From assembly GCA_964035795.1 (NCBI GenBank), contig OZ038321.1, forward strand, positions 6,071,696-6,135,695: DNA of 64,000 nucleotides, read 5' to 3'. Position numbers and translations under genes: made by a program. The notes under the pieces are model-generated. The model worked only from the letters and a program-made list of their open reading frames with translations, was not told where the DNA came from and did not search any database. Positions 49,561 through 63,170 of this stretch are shown here, one piece after another. Each line of letters opens with the position of its first letter. Within the stretch, counting starts at the first letter, position 1. The DNA is from Pterobdella sp. o SKG-2022. Lineage: Eukaryota; Annelida; Clitellata; Hirudinida; Piscicolidae.

Positions 49561-49994
49561 TAATTTGTCTTGGGAAATATAGCAGTGAAACAAATTTTTG
49601 ATGAAATAAACCCAGACTTAACAGAGCTAAATAATTTAATTTACGCTACACCAAAAACTTTTCAATACAAATGTGGTATAAAACCAAAATCAACTACAAT
49701 TAAAAAGAATATACTTATACCAAAATGGAAAAAGAAATTAATGAATGAAATCGAGAACTATAAAATGATATTTCTTTACTCAGTGAATTAAAAAGGGAAA
49801 ATAAAATAATAAATTCAAAAATAGAAAAAAAATATAACATAAAGACTTTTAATCAAATAGCCACTATCAAAGAAGAACTTGTACAAAAACTACAACTAGA
49901 AGCACAAAGGTTAAGAAGAATGAATAAAAGATGTGACTTTCATAAACAGAATAAAATCTTTGAAACAGATGCAAAAAGGTTTTACAGAGAAATC

Positions 49995-50113
49995 TTCAAA
50001 GCCTCAATAGTTGTGAAGGAATCTCCAAAGCCTCAATAGTCGTGAAGGAATCTCCAAAGCCTCAATAGTTGTGAAGGAATTTCCAAAGCCTCAATAGTTG
50101 TGAAGGAATCTCC
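49995..50113. repeat. 29-bp tandem repeat inside the R2-like element
   Basis: About four copies of a 29-bp unit (TCCAAAGCCTCAATAGT, then GTGAAGGAA). It interrupts the element's frame and is not expected in the family. Confidence 0.88.
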
Positions 50114-52584
50114 AACAGAGGAAGAAATGAAAACTTTCTGGCAAGATATTTGGAGTGAAAAGAAGTCCCACAATGCTTATGCTCCATGGATAGAAGACAT
50201 AATTCGAGACAACAAAAGAATCCGTTGCCAACAATGGAGCAATATTGAAGAAAGTGAAGTGGCTGAAGCCTTAAAGAAGTCGCATAAGTGGAGGTCTTTA
50301 GGAGTTGATAAAGTGCCTAATTTTTGGTTAGACACTCTACATGCTACTTATAAATGCATGGCTTCGAATCTTAACAAAATCTTTGAAAACCCCAAAAATA
50401 TTCCAACATGGATATGTAAAAGGCACACATTTCTTATACCCAAGTGCGAAGAAACAACAGACCCAAAAAACTATCGCCCTATTACCTGCTTACCCACCAC
50501 ATATAAACTGCTCACGTCAAGAATGGCAGAAAGAGTGCACAAACACCTCGAAGAAAATAAAATTTTTTTATTAGATCAGAAAGGGTGTAGAAAAGGATCG
50601 TATGGCTGTAAAGATCAACTTTTGGTAAACAGAATGATTATGAAAAAAATGAAAAGTAGAGCCCGGAATCTAAGTACAGCCTGGATTAATTATAAAAAAG
50701 TCTTTGAAGTTTGCCTCATTCATGGATAATAAAATCTCTTCATCTTCATAAGATCTCTTCTCTTTTCATCAACTTTTGTGCTTTAGCTATGGAACCATGG
50801 GAAACGACTCTTGTCGAAACCGAAAGTTATTTTATCTTATGGTAACATCAAAATTAATAGTGGTATTTTTCAAGGTGACTCTATCTCCATGCTTATTTTG
50901 TCTGACTAAAATAATTAATAATAGTCAATATGGGTATAAAATAAAAAATAATAAAATAAATCACTCATTTTATATGGTCGATCTTAAATTATATGCAAGT
51001 AACGGTAACGAACTGGAGGGATTAATAAAAACGGTGAAGGTGTTTAGTGATAATATAGGCATGCAGTTTGGACTAGAAAAATGTGCAAAAGCCAGTTTCA
51101 AGGGAGGTAAACTAGTAAAAACTAGCAATATTATAATAGATAATAAAACCATAATAAAGAAATTAGAACAAGAAAAATCTTATAAGTATCTTGGTGTAAA
51201 CGAAGGTGATGGAATACAACATGCAAAAATGAAGAAACACAAAAAAAAGAATGCATTAGAAGAGTGAGGTTAATTACAAAAACAGAACTTAATGCAAAAA
51301 ACAGAATATTAGCAGTTAATACTTTAGCCCTACCGGTAATGACATTTAGTTACAATATTATAAATTGGAATTTAAATGAACTTAAAAAAGAGACATTAAG
51401 ATAAGAAAACTATCAACATTTCACCGAATGCATTACCCTAAAGCAGATGTTGCAAGTCTCTACATTCCAAGAAACAAAGGTAGAAGAGGACTGATGCAAT
51501 TAGAACTATGTTAAAAAACCACAACTATAGGATTATACAATTATTTAACAAAAACTAAAGATTGGATGCTAAAATTAACACTACACCATGAAAGTTCAAA
51601 GAAAAGCCACTCAGTCGTCAAAGAATCAATGAAGTTTAAAAGGGAATTTGACATTGAGTTTGACTATCAACAGCTCGAGGCGATTGAAGTTGCTCGTAAA
51701 GTGAAAAAAAACGTTAAGCTAAAAGGCTTGAAACAACTTCAAGAGCGGTGGCATAACAAACCTCTTCATGGACAGTTTGCAGCTAGAGTCAACAATGCTG
51801 ATGTAGACAAAAAAGCAACTTATCAGTGGCTCATCAGCTTAGGACTTAAATCCGAAACTGAATTATTTATAATTGCTGCACAAGATCAGAGTCTTTTCAC
51901 CAAAAACTACCAAGCAAACATCATGCATAATGGCACAAAAGCCAAATGTAGCTTTTGTGCTGACAAAGTCGAGACGATTGACCATCTTGTGTCTGGTTGT
52001 TCCATTTTGACCCCTAGAGAGTATAAAAACCAGACACGACAGGGTTGGGCAATACCTGCACTGGAAAATTTGCAATCATTTTTTAGTAGATACTACTAAA
52101 AATTGGAATGAGCACAAACCAGAAGCAATCACAGAAGGACCAGGCTTTACAATCCTTTGGGACTTCCCAATCCACACAGACTGCACAATCCAAGATAATC
52201 GCCCAGACATTGTGGTCAAAGACAAGGGAAAACGTGCTATCTTATCGACATGAGCGTACCATCGGACAAAAATGTAGCAGCCAAAGTCTTTGATAAAATG
52301 TCAAAATACAAAGACCTGGAGACTGAAGTGAGCAAAATGTGGAAGCTCAAAGTCAAAAATATCCCTGTGGTTATAGGAGCATTAGGCCTTGTCAAAAAAG
52401 GCACAGAAGAGCTCCTAAATATGATACCAGGGAATCCTTTTCTCAGAGAAGTGCAGAAAATTATTTTGACTGGCACAGCTTATGATCATAAAAAGAGCTC
52501 TTTCTATCTAACTCAAATATTTCATTCATTTTAGGATACTGGTAGTAACTTGATGATTGATCTCGAAATCAGCAAATCAAAAAG

Positions 52585-52799
<215 letters not shown>

Positions 52800-52804
52800 G
52801 TCAT

Positions 52805-53310
52805 ACCCGACTAAGCTGGCAAGATTTGGTTTTTTGATATTTTTCTTTGCTAATAAAAAACATGTTTCATAAATCCAATGAAAGTTTGTGTGGAATCTTC
52901 CCAAAAAAATTCATAATGAAAAAATATCAAATATAACTCGAAAAGCTTCATGAAACAGTTCAGATTTGTACCTTGAAAAACCAGCAGACTCTTTCAGTTA
53001 GCAGACTTCAACGCTAGGATTCTAAGTAAGCATTATTGGGTGAAAATATTAATTCATGAAAATTATTAGAGTGAAAAAATTTTCTCTCGTTTAAGATTTG
53101 ACGAAAGTTTTTTATCAAATTTCTAGCTAGATATGGAGCTGAAGTTGTTAGTTTTGTATTTTCAAATTTCAAATTTTAGAAGTGTTGGAAAAAATTTATT
53201 CTCAAAAAAAAACAAAAAGTCAATAACTAAAACAACTTCATAAAATTTACATTATTTCAAAGGCATATCAAACATTTTTAAAATAACTTCTAATGTCCCA
53301 TAAAACCATC
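52805..53310. other. 3' flank of UBR3-like copy B
   Basis: About 0.5 kb between the (TAA)n tract and the copy B stop codon. No exon seen; it presumably contains the 3' UTR. Confidence 0.4.
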
Positions 53311-53316
53311 TGATAT

Positions 53317-56300
53317 CTAATGGTAAAACTCCATGGGGCTCTTCTTAAGGAACAAGTCAAAAGCATCAAGCTGCCAAATTGTCTCTAACGCTTTATACTT
53401 TTTGCTATTCAATTCTAAATTGCTACTTTGACCAGCAACGTAGATTTTTTTCCATTTGATAGGTTTGTAGTTCCAGTGGAGGTATATGATCAGATTATCG
53501 ACATCCAAAAGCGCACAAGTGCCTTTGCCGCATGAATCCACATGCTGGAGGTGATAATCATAACCTCGAACTAATAGAATATCTAATAGTTAATATTGGA
53601 GAATTTATATTTTAGTTGAAGGTATACAGTTTTGTGTATTAAGTTAATTAATACTCTTTGTTTAACAATTAAACTATAAAAACATCGATTGAGAGTTCAT
53701 ACATCTCTATAGAAGAAAAGCTATAATTTTCGATGAGTATAGCCTTATCATAAAACGTTAGCATGATGTGACTATTGCTTATGGGATTATATAGTGATAG
53801 TCTTTGTTTGCCTTATTTAGTCTGAATATTCTAGGTCATCAATTTTACTTTTGTTTTAGTTTTTTAAGCTGGTGAATACAAAAACAAGCTCAAAATGGAT
53901 ACTTATATTATGTATTGTCACTAAAACCTTCAATCTTTTTTTTGCTCATACAAATAAAAATTACATAAATTTCATCAAAATAAATGTACAGAAAAATTTC
54001 AACCTTTTGAATTTTTCCAGAAGAATCTTTTGGTAGATACTTCATACAGACCAAGCATATGATTTTTTGTGATATTGTCATACTGCAATTAAATTTTCAT
54101 TCAATGAAACGTTTTTGTTAAGTTTAATTCATAGTTATTGTTGTTATTTTTTTTATTTTTATTTTCTTTTGCCTCTGCCGTATCTTTAAGATTGAACTTT
54201 TAACCACTTAAATAAGTAGATTATATAGAATGATTTGAGTTAATAATCTAGTATTTTTCAATTATTTTTTCATGCTTCTCTAACAAAACTGAAGGTATTG
54301 ACAGGTTACCGTTACTTTATAATGTAAGTTCCTTTTACAAAAAGCTTCTTACATTTTTACCATTTCAAAATGTAAGTATTTTTTAAGAAAATCTTATCGA
54401 ATTCAGTTAATTTTTTCCATACTATTGTTTCAACTGTACTAAGTATCCTACATTTTTTTATTGAACATTTAGTGCTTCTATTTGATATATTCAGTTTCCG
54501 TAGACTTCTATATAGTTGATGTCTATAACACAATGTATTTGGTTATCTTTTGATAATGTAAACTTGTCTTACGAAAAGCTTCGTGAATTGAGTTAATAAA
54601 TACTTTGTTTGTTTCTCTCATTATTTGATTCAAGCTATTCTACGTCCCATTTGATATATATAACACAATATAGTTTATGTATATTTAAAAATATAGTTTA
54701 AGAGGTACTTATAATTCTTGTGTTCCTTAAGTTCTGCCAAAGTGGGTGGTAGAACCAACAAGGAAGGTATTTTGAAAATTGATAAGAAAAATGAAGAGAC
54801 TTTCTGGAAAAATAATGATATGATTATGAAAAATTAACTCAATACTAGATTTAAAAATACTTTGAATATAATTTTTAAATTCTAAGACTATTATACCAAA
54901 ACTTAAATTTCGATTTATAATATTTGAAAACGATTCCGTTAGCCTATAATAAGTTATTTAAAGGTGTTTCATTACTTTGAACGGATTTACTTTTGATTTC
55001 TCTTCTGACTGAAAATAAAATAATTTTCAATTCAATGTAAGGTTTTTGCATTTTTAAAAAAACTCCCAAAGTAACTAATGACCAGCATAAAAATTATTAA
55101 AACTATATGCTTTTATAAATCACAAACTTCAAAAAAATTTTAGAATTTCTGCATAACGGTTATATACATCGTGGGAGAGCCAAAACACCCAAAAGATAAA
55201 AATTGTATAAAGAATAATAATGGGCACATCACCCAGACAACAAATCAACCGCATTATTTATGGCCTGAGTAATAGGGTTATTCAAATAACAACGATACTA
55301 GAATGCTTGTCTCTCGGTACTTGCTACCAAGGCTTATTGCTTCTTAGTTTGTAAGAGCTTTCACATGAGCTATTTTCCCATGCATTTGAACGTCAATACC
55401 CCTTAGACAAACATATAGAATAACCCTGGAAAAACAGAACTATATACATCATCAAAAAATTAAAATGCACCTCATTTATTTTTTTCAGTTTCATTTTTTT
55501 GAAGTTTTTCAAATATTTGAAGTCGAGTACATATTTATCTAAGTAATCGTCTATTTTTCTCGATTTCCATTGGTAGATGCTGCATGTGAAGTTTTTCAAA
55601 TTAACGATTATAAAAATAGAAAAAATTATAAAAATATATGCATAATCTATTTTTAAAAACTTGATCAAACAAAAATTTTTTTAATTCAACTAGTTTTTAA
55701 AGTAAGCTGAACTTATCGGGGCTATCTTCATTTCATGAATATATCATTTGTATTAACCTCAAAAAGTATTCAAAAAAACCAATTTCATGAATTTTCAATT
55801 TATTAAATTTTTTATTTTTTCTCATCAAACTATATAAAGATCTGGTCATAACTGCATGCATATATCCCCTTGGTTATTAGCTGCTGCGTGAAAACCTACC
55901 TTTCAACCTTAAGTAGAATTCTTAACTAGTGTTTTTTCGAACTAAATATATTGCTATTTCTTCATTTTTATAAAGGAAACCAACACTGACTGTTCTATTA
56001 GTTTGCTTTCTTCAAAGCTTAAAAGCAAACTTATAATTGACAAAAAATTTCAAAAATCAAGACTTAACGGTCTAATAGTGAAGATATGGAGATATAAAAA
56101 AAAACATAAAAAGAAAAATATATTAATTTTCATTCACCTTAAATATTTATCAAAATTTTATGAATTCAAACTATAAAACAATAAAACTCCACTTACTTGA
56201 TAAATTTTTCTTTTGGATTGTAATATTCTTCTCCTCCAAACAAAACTTCAAGTAGTTCTTCCGCTTTCATTTGCTCTATGCTCTGGTATGTATATTATTT

Positions 56301-59300
56301 AATCATTATTATATTTTTTGAATATTCATAAAGCGTTTTTCCTTGTAAATCAAAGCGCTCGCTACAAATTTAATGTGGAACAGGTGGTAACTGTCGGTCC
56401 ACGCGGTATCGAACCCGGTAACTTTAGAAAATTATTCTAATGATCTACTAGCTGAGCTATACGGGCTGACGATTTTAAATCAATTATACCGCTCAGTTTT
56501 TATATATCCTTGGTATGACTAAAATCACATTCTGTATGGATTAACTTTAGCTTAAACGACTTTACTGGGAGCTTTGATAGGGCAAATTGAGAAGTGTTTT
56601 TATGAAACCCTTCATTAGCATAACTAAACTCCTATTTTACAGTGATTCATCTATTCCTACTCAATGATCAACTTCATGAAATGTTTTTCTGTTTTAGAAT
56701 ATTATTCATGTTGAAATTCAAGACTTTTATTTCTGCAACACTGCTGAACCCATCAATTCATTTTGATAAAACAGTATTTTTTTTGCTCAAATTTCATTTT
56801 TGAAAAAATTATTTTTTTTTGTTTTTTAAAAATCTTTTATTTTCAAAAACAACACAAATATTTCTCGATAAAATTCACAAAGCTTTCTCTAAATATAACA
56901 TTGTTTTATAGTACTCTAAGCCCATTGTTCAAATATTTAGTTTTTTATACATCGTATGTTTTTTCAAACTTATAGAAATCACAGCTCAATTTTTAAAAAA
57001 CGTATTTTTTTGTTAACTTTGTTATAATATTAAACTCAAAGCATTCATATTTTATTGAATTTTGAAATGAACTAAATACTTACCTCAAAGATATCTTCAG
57101 TCCCAGGCACGATAGAACAGTATACAGCCACGCAAAATTTAAGGTAGAGTAAATTTTGTAATCTTATTCCTTCTAGAAACCTCTTCCACACTCTTTGTCC
57201 CATTTCTTCTTTTTTCTGAAAATTTAGGCATAATTTTTTATTTTTTTAAGATTTAATTTGAAAGTTTTGTTAGTAGATTATTAAAAACATATTCTTTTGA
57301 AAACTGACATATTTTGTTGACATTAATAATTTTATTTAAAACTCTATCGTTTTTAATATAATCATTTAAACCCAACCTTTTAAATGTATGAAAATGAGCT
57401 CAAAACATAATAAATAAAATTAAGTTTTATAACGAATTTATTTTCTTCTATTAATAAATAAATCTACCCAATCATCGCTGATGAAAGAGAACTTTTCAGC
57501 CAAGTAGACAATAATGAATCGAAGCATAGGTTCATCCTTAGGAACGAGAGCCCTCAAAAGGACCACATCTTTTTTATTTAGACAGGCGATGTACCATGAC
57601 ATCGCTTGAAGTATATACATGTTGTAATAGAAACATATTACGCTCCTCACTAAAGCTGGTACAAAAAATTTCAATTGTAGTTATATAATTCAGTTGTGGA
57701 GATATAAAATTTATTGCTCATCGAAATTGGAATACAATAAATTTGAAAATCATCACACAAAAATTTTTTTAAAGCTCATATGTCATGTATCAATATTTTG
57801 TTATATTTACTATCACATTGATATATTTATTAAAATATTGAATCGATATATATATAAAGATTAAAAAATATTGCAATCATAATTAATGAAAGAAAACTCC
57901 ATTATGTACTTTCAAACAATGTATCAATATTCCATTCCATAGATATGAAACATAGGTACATTGAAGTGGAAAAATTAAATATTCAACTATTTGGGTTCTT
58001 AGGTATGTCATAAATATGGGAAAGTAAATAAAAATATAGGTACAACGTACATCTTGAAGTGTCTCGACTAAAAAGAAGTGTAGTTAATAACAGCTGTTTA
58101 ATATCTGTTACTGCCAGATTCATCCTGTTATGTGCCCAGTTTTCATTTTAAGTTTTTATCCAGAATAGTATACTCATGTTATAAACTAAATCAAATCAAA
58201 TAGTTATCAACTGGGAAATTCTATGTTTTTTGAAGTTTGTATGCTTAATAAGGTGACTCGACTTGATAATATTAATAAAATAAGCTTTAATAAACTATTT
58301 AGTTTCTCGAAATTACTCAAAGATTTTAAAATACTTAAGAAAAAAGTATAACTCTAGTTCATCAAAACAACTAAAACAACTGTAAATAGAAACAACTGTA
58401 AACATACTCCATGAAAACTTACTTATTATCTCCCTTAACTAATTTCTCGGCAGGATTCATGTTCGGGATGTAAACAAGAACCTGTTTAGCCGAGTATTGG
58501 CGCACAAATTTGCCACAAAACGTGAATAGAGTTTTTAGAGGTATGAACTTTTTGTAATCGAATTTTGCTGTCGCAGATAAATTCATCAAAAATATCTCTA
58601 TATTGTTTCTGTGTGTTTGAAAGTTTGTCAATTGTTTTGTAGAAATCTTTCATTTGCAACAAATATGTTTCTTATACATTTAATTTTTAGTAAATAATAA
58701 TAACTTTCAATATAAAAACATGAGCTTTGAAATTACTATTGGATGTAAACTGATTAAACAACTCATAAATAGTCGATAAGATATGGTTTTGCTTTGTATA
58801 TCATAGTTACTATTTTATCATCAATCCAACCTCAATACATCTACATATACATGATAAGTTATTTCTTTAATCTTTTTCCTTTTCATTAAGGCTGATTTAA
58901 AATGATCATCACATTCGTCTATTTTTTCCTGTATTGAATATAAATCAGACATAAGATTATAGTAATTACTTGAAAATTTTATAGAAATATCAATTCATTT
59001 AAAATTGAATGCATTTAATACAATCAAGTTAATTCATAACATCAGAACTACCTTTGGAAAACGCCGTAAAGCTTGGTTAACTACATTGTAGTCCAATTCG
59101 AAGAGAGAAGAGCTTTCTTCAGCTTTAAGCGGTATCACACAGTTCATCATCTCTTGGCAGAATCCACAGTTGAACTCTTCTATGAACACCTTACTCTTTT
59201 GCATTTATTTTTATTTAAAAACATTTAGTTAAAAAAATGTTTTTCATAGAAATATTATTCAAGTATGAACAATTTTATTTTGAAAGTAATCTTTTTTATA

Positions 59301-62300
59301 AATTAGCATTCATAATGTAAATGAATGAAAAACTGACAAAAAAGACTACAAACCCTGATGCTGTTGAAGTAACAGTCATAATGTACGCTGTGACCACAAG
59401 TCTTCACAATGACGTTGTTATACCATTTTGTTGGGGGTGGCTGTATGGTGCAACTCATGAATTCAAGGTTTTTCAAATATATGAGTTTTCAAAAATTTAG
59501 AAGAGTTTAGAAAGATATTATTAGATGGTGAATTTTTCAAAAAAACATGTTTTTAAAATAACATATGTTGAAATAATTTCTCGAAAAATTCAAGTTCAAA
59601 AAAGGTGTGATATTTATCTAAACAAGAATGATAAATATAAAAAAATAAATGACATTAAAGAGAATTCTAACAAGATAGATCAAAAAGATAATAAGCTAAA
59701 CTGACAGCTTTTAAGATTTTGGAGACTTGTTTTTTCAACAGGTTAAACATCTCATCATAAGAGGATGCAACTGAGGTTTTGAGAACATCACACTTTTTAA
59801 TGTTACTGTGACCCATGACTGGTTGTTGGTTGGGTGTTGCGACAATGTGACTAATCCTAATTGTTAATGAGATTATAGCGACAAGAGTTTTAAGCTTATA
59901 TAATTATAATACGAAAGAGAAGAAAGAAAACAGAATATAATTAAAAGGATCATCCGATCACTGAAGCTGGGTTTAGGTTTCAAAAAGGTTTTATAATATA
60001 ATTTTATACTTGATGTTATCATTTTTGTTGTTCTTATATTTTGTAAACACAGTCAATATACAGATCCATAAAAAATGCATCTAAATAGAACAGATCAACG
60101 AAGTAAATATTTATTGAGAAAAAGTTAAATAAAAATAAATAATGTTTATATATTGAATAATTTATACTTCAAGTCTAAATTATTGAGAGACCATAGTAAA
60201 TACTCAGAGATAAGCGATCATTAAAAAAACACAAGAGCTAAAATTAATTAAATGAAAAATTCTTTTGCAAAGCTTTTGATAATATTCAATAAAAATCTCT
60301 ATTAACCATGCTTTAGACCCTGATGTTAAATTGCATCAAATCTAATGGCAGTAGTACAGAATGCTTTTCCGTTATAACCTCGATAACAGTGAGCTTCGAG
60401 AGCAGACTAATATTCTATTTTGTTGTCATTTAGTTTATGGATGATCCTAGTTAAGAACAAAAAGGCAAGATGTTTAAGTTTGGAACGGTAGAATTTTAAT
60501 TCAATAGTTTCAAATTGAACGTTAGGTCTAGCATCTCAGTTAATCACGACATAAAAAGTTCAAGTTAGAAAGATTAGCCAACCGCTGTTTACCTTAGTTA
60601 AAAACTGTTTGTCTGTCGATACGACTACCAAACTTCTATCGAAATCTTAGTTACTGACATATGCACAGCACTTTCCATTCAAATATATAGTTCATTAATC
60701 AAAATTTAAATTTGGTCGAAACAATAATTTAAACAAAATATATACATGCATGTATATAATAAAATCAAAGAAAATAAGAGACAATTATATTCTGAAAATA
60801 CGTTTATTTCAATGTTTGGAGCAAGGTGATAGTCGAGCTACGTATTCCATATATGCACATATATACAATACACAGAAAACCCACTGTTCGTGGGCACAAC
60901 ATGCCCCACTAGAGCAAACGTTTTGTTTAGTCGGGGTCTTTCACAAATCATACAGATCGGCTCGGGTTCAACTACTTCCACATCTTGAATCTGTTCTGCT
61001 TCTTCAACCACTAATAGATTTTTAATGAAAGTTTTATAAGAGATAATAGTTGAAGTATTTTTTGATAAACTGAAGTTTGAAAAAATTTTTATTGAAATTT
61101 CAAAAAAACACATTTTTTATTTAGAAGTTGATACTTTACGCTAAAATATTTTATATTCAAATATTTTCCAAAAAATAATTCTGTAATAAATGACTGCATT
61201 TTTATTAAGACCTTACCATCTGAGAAGAGGGAGTCATCACTGCAGTAACCACGTGGTGGTGATGGGCTGAAGGGATCTTTTAAATGTTATTAACAAAGAT
61301 TCATTCATGGTTTCATAAAGTTGAAATAGTTTATAAAATTGTGGCTAGTAAAATATATATAATTTATTTTAAATAATTCGAAGTGGATTGGAAGAAATTT
61401 TTATTTTGAATTCTATAGATTTGATTAAACGAAAATTCATAGGTAAAAATAGATGGATAGATGAATAATTGGCTATCTTAAATAATTCTCACCTTCACTG
61501 CCTGATAAAACTCTGAATTTGAAAATAGAGTCCATTTCTCATGATATATATATATAAATATGAATAATGGAAAAAAAAATTCATTTTTTTAAAGTTTGCA
61601 CAATAAATTAATAAATCTATAAAACGACCTTTCGCCTTCTAAACCTATGGGAAATGTTGAAATTGAAATTAATCTACTGACATTATATTAAAAATCATTT
61701 TGAATAAGTTAAGCATTAGCATGTTTGTTACCATAATTCTTTTATGTAAAACATCACATTTAATACAGTGAAGGCGAAGAGTGAAAAAAAAAAAGTCATT
61801 GTCGAGTTTGACGTCAAAACTTAACTCATTGTTTTAGCTAGTTTCTATCCCAAATAAATATGCTTTAACCAATAGTTTTCAAAACATTTTATTAAATTTA
61901 TTGCTATAAAAAAATACTAGTTAATAAATTTTTTTAAATTCAAAAACTAAAAAGAAACCTGGAGAGCTGAGTGCCGAGGGAGAGCTATGTGGAATGATTG
62001 TTGGGATCAATTTAAAATTCAATTAGTGGAACATTTATTTCAAACTATCTTGAACTTATTGACATATAATTATGATTTTATTATGCAATTATATAACTAT
62101 TTCCTAATGGATATTACAAAAATGAGTTTATCAGCGAGAGTTTATAAAATGAGATAAAGAACATTAAATGCAATTTTTAAAATTAATTAATTTTTTAAAT
62201 TCATTACTTTTTACTTGAAATTGAATTAAGTAATAAAAAATTAGATTTAGAAACACACTAACTTATAAATTAAGTTACTTCATATTCTCTTGCCACAAAA

Positions 62301-63170
62301 AAGGCAGTTTTTAACATTAAAAATTCATCTCAAATAATTATATAAAACCTAGTGCTTTCCAATCTAAACTATTTTTGTATTCAACTTTATTTTAAAATCG
62401 AAAAAATGTGTTTAACAATGAATTTTTATAATTTTTATAATAAATAAAAAAGCTTCATTACTAACGACCAGTCTTGGCCTGTTTGAGTTATTTATATGTG
62501 TTTGTATTCATTTTTCCCATTGAAATTGAAAAAATGTAGTTAATTCAAATATAGTTTCAAAGCCTATTTTCACTTTAATTTTTCAGTTAAATTTAAAAAA
62601 AAAAGTAGACTAAAAATTAACTTCAAACTAAATTCAACATATTATATAAGTACAAACTCAAAGAAGGATATATGATTTCAGGAGGTTCAACTACAATTTG
62701 AATTACATGTGGTGTTAGAAAGATGAGTATGCAAATAAATATTTAGTTTTTCTTTTCAAATACTTCTCTCCTACTGAACAAAAATTTGGTGCTAATAAAA
62801 AGAAAAGATGACAAGAATGTAGGTAGGTATGTATGAGGGTAAGTTATTGTGTAAGTTCTTAATGATAACATACGTCTTAGATCATTTTCTGTCAAGTCTG
62901 AAAATATCTAAACTTATTAGGTTTTTCGAAATAAATTAATTAAAATTGAAAACTGATTAAAAAACCATAAAAATCCATTTAATGAAGAAAACCATTCCAA
63001 ATAATATAAAAAATAAATAAGAGTTTATAGAAAAAATTTGATTGAAATTTGAAGGTTATATCAAAATTCAACCAATATTTTATTGACACTAAAAAAAGTT
63101 GTGATGAAATCTAAAGAAGTAAAGCACTAACAGCACCAATGTCTGTCAGATTCACTGATTTCAGATGGGT
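53317..63170 (-). CDS. UBR3-like E3 ubiquitin ligase (copy B), 5' end outside window
   Basis: Paralogue of copy A. Exons: 63137-63170, 61959-61984, 61629-61644, 61493-61512, 61217-61276, 60885-61010, 59706-59818, 59354-59440, 59052-59195, 58851-58928, 58423-58646, 58051-58124, 57468-57655, 57084-57215, 56197-56282, 55471-55579, 54004-54082, 53317-53570 (stop TAG). RING ligands: CMIC (60885-61010), CGHSVHYDC (59354-59440), CGFC (59052-59195). Further landmarks are HRNNIEIFLM, NLAVTDIKQ, FYYNMYILQ, ICLVC and DSCGKGT. Junctions from 63170 to 55471 all match, including exons of 16 and 20 nt. Two late junctions (55471 to 54004, 54004 to 53317) do not, so an exon is missed or the C-terminus is damaged. 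Exon 56197-56282 has the same length as its copy A counterpart (86 nt). The short acidic, Ser/Pro-rich exons before the RING match the loose linker of UBR3. Confidence 0.83.
53680..53765. repeat. Family 1 repeat, single arm
   Basis: AAACATCGATTGAGAGTTCA through AAAGCTATAATTTTCGATGA to AAAACGTTAGC, in the last intron of UBR3-like copy B. A shorter remnant of the same family is at 26478-26535. Confidence 0.75.
54090..55465. other. Intron region of UBR3-like copy B
   Basis: Contains family 2 hairpin remnants at about 54290-54350 and 54540-54585. The phase break between exons 55471 and 54004 implies an undetected short exon here; copy A has the same break at the same place (1703-1986). Confidence 0.45.
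56328..56471 (-). mobile_element. SINE with internal deletion
   Basis: Minus-strand copy with tRNA-like head (56400-56471) and tail, lacking the TTTTCGCTACA segment. It lies in an intron of UBR3-like copy B. Confidence 0.8.
60300..60720. repeat. Dispersed repeat, second copy near 63590-63720
   Basis: Shared order of short blocks with 63590-63720: GTTAAA-x-TGCAT, CGTTATAA/TGTTATAA, GCAGACT and TTGTTGTCATTTA. No coding capacity; nature unknown. Confidence 0.45.
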
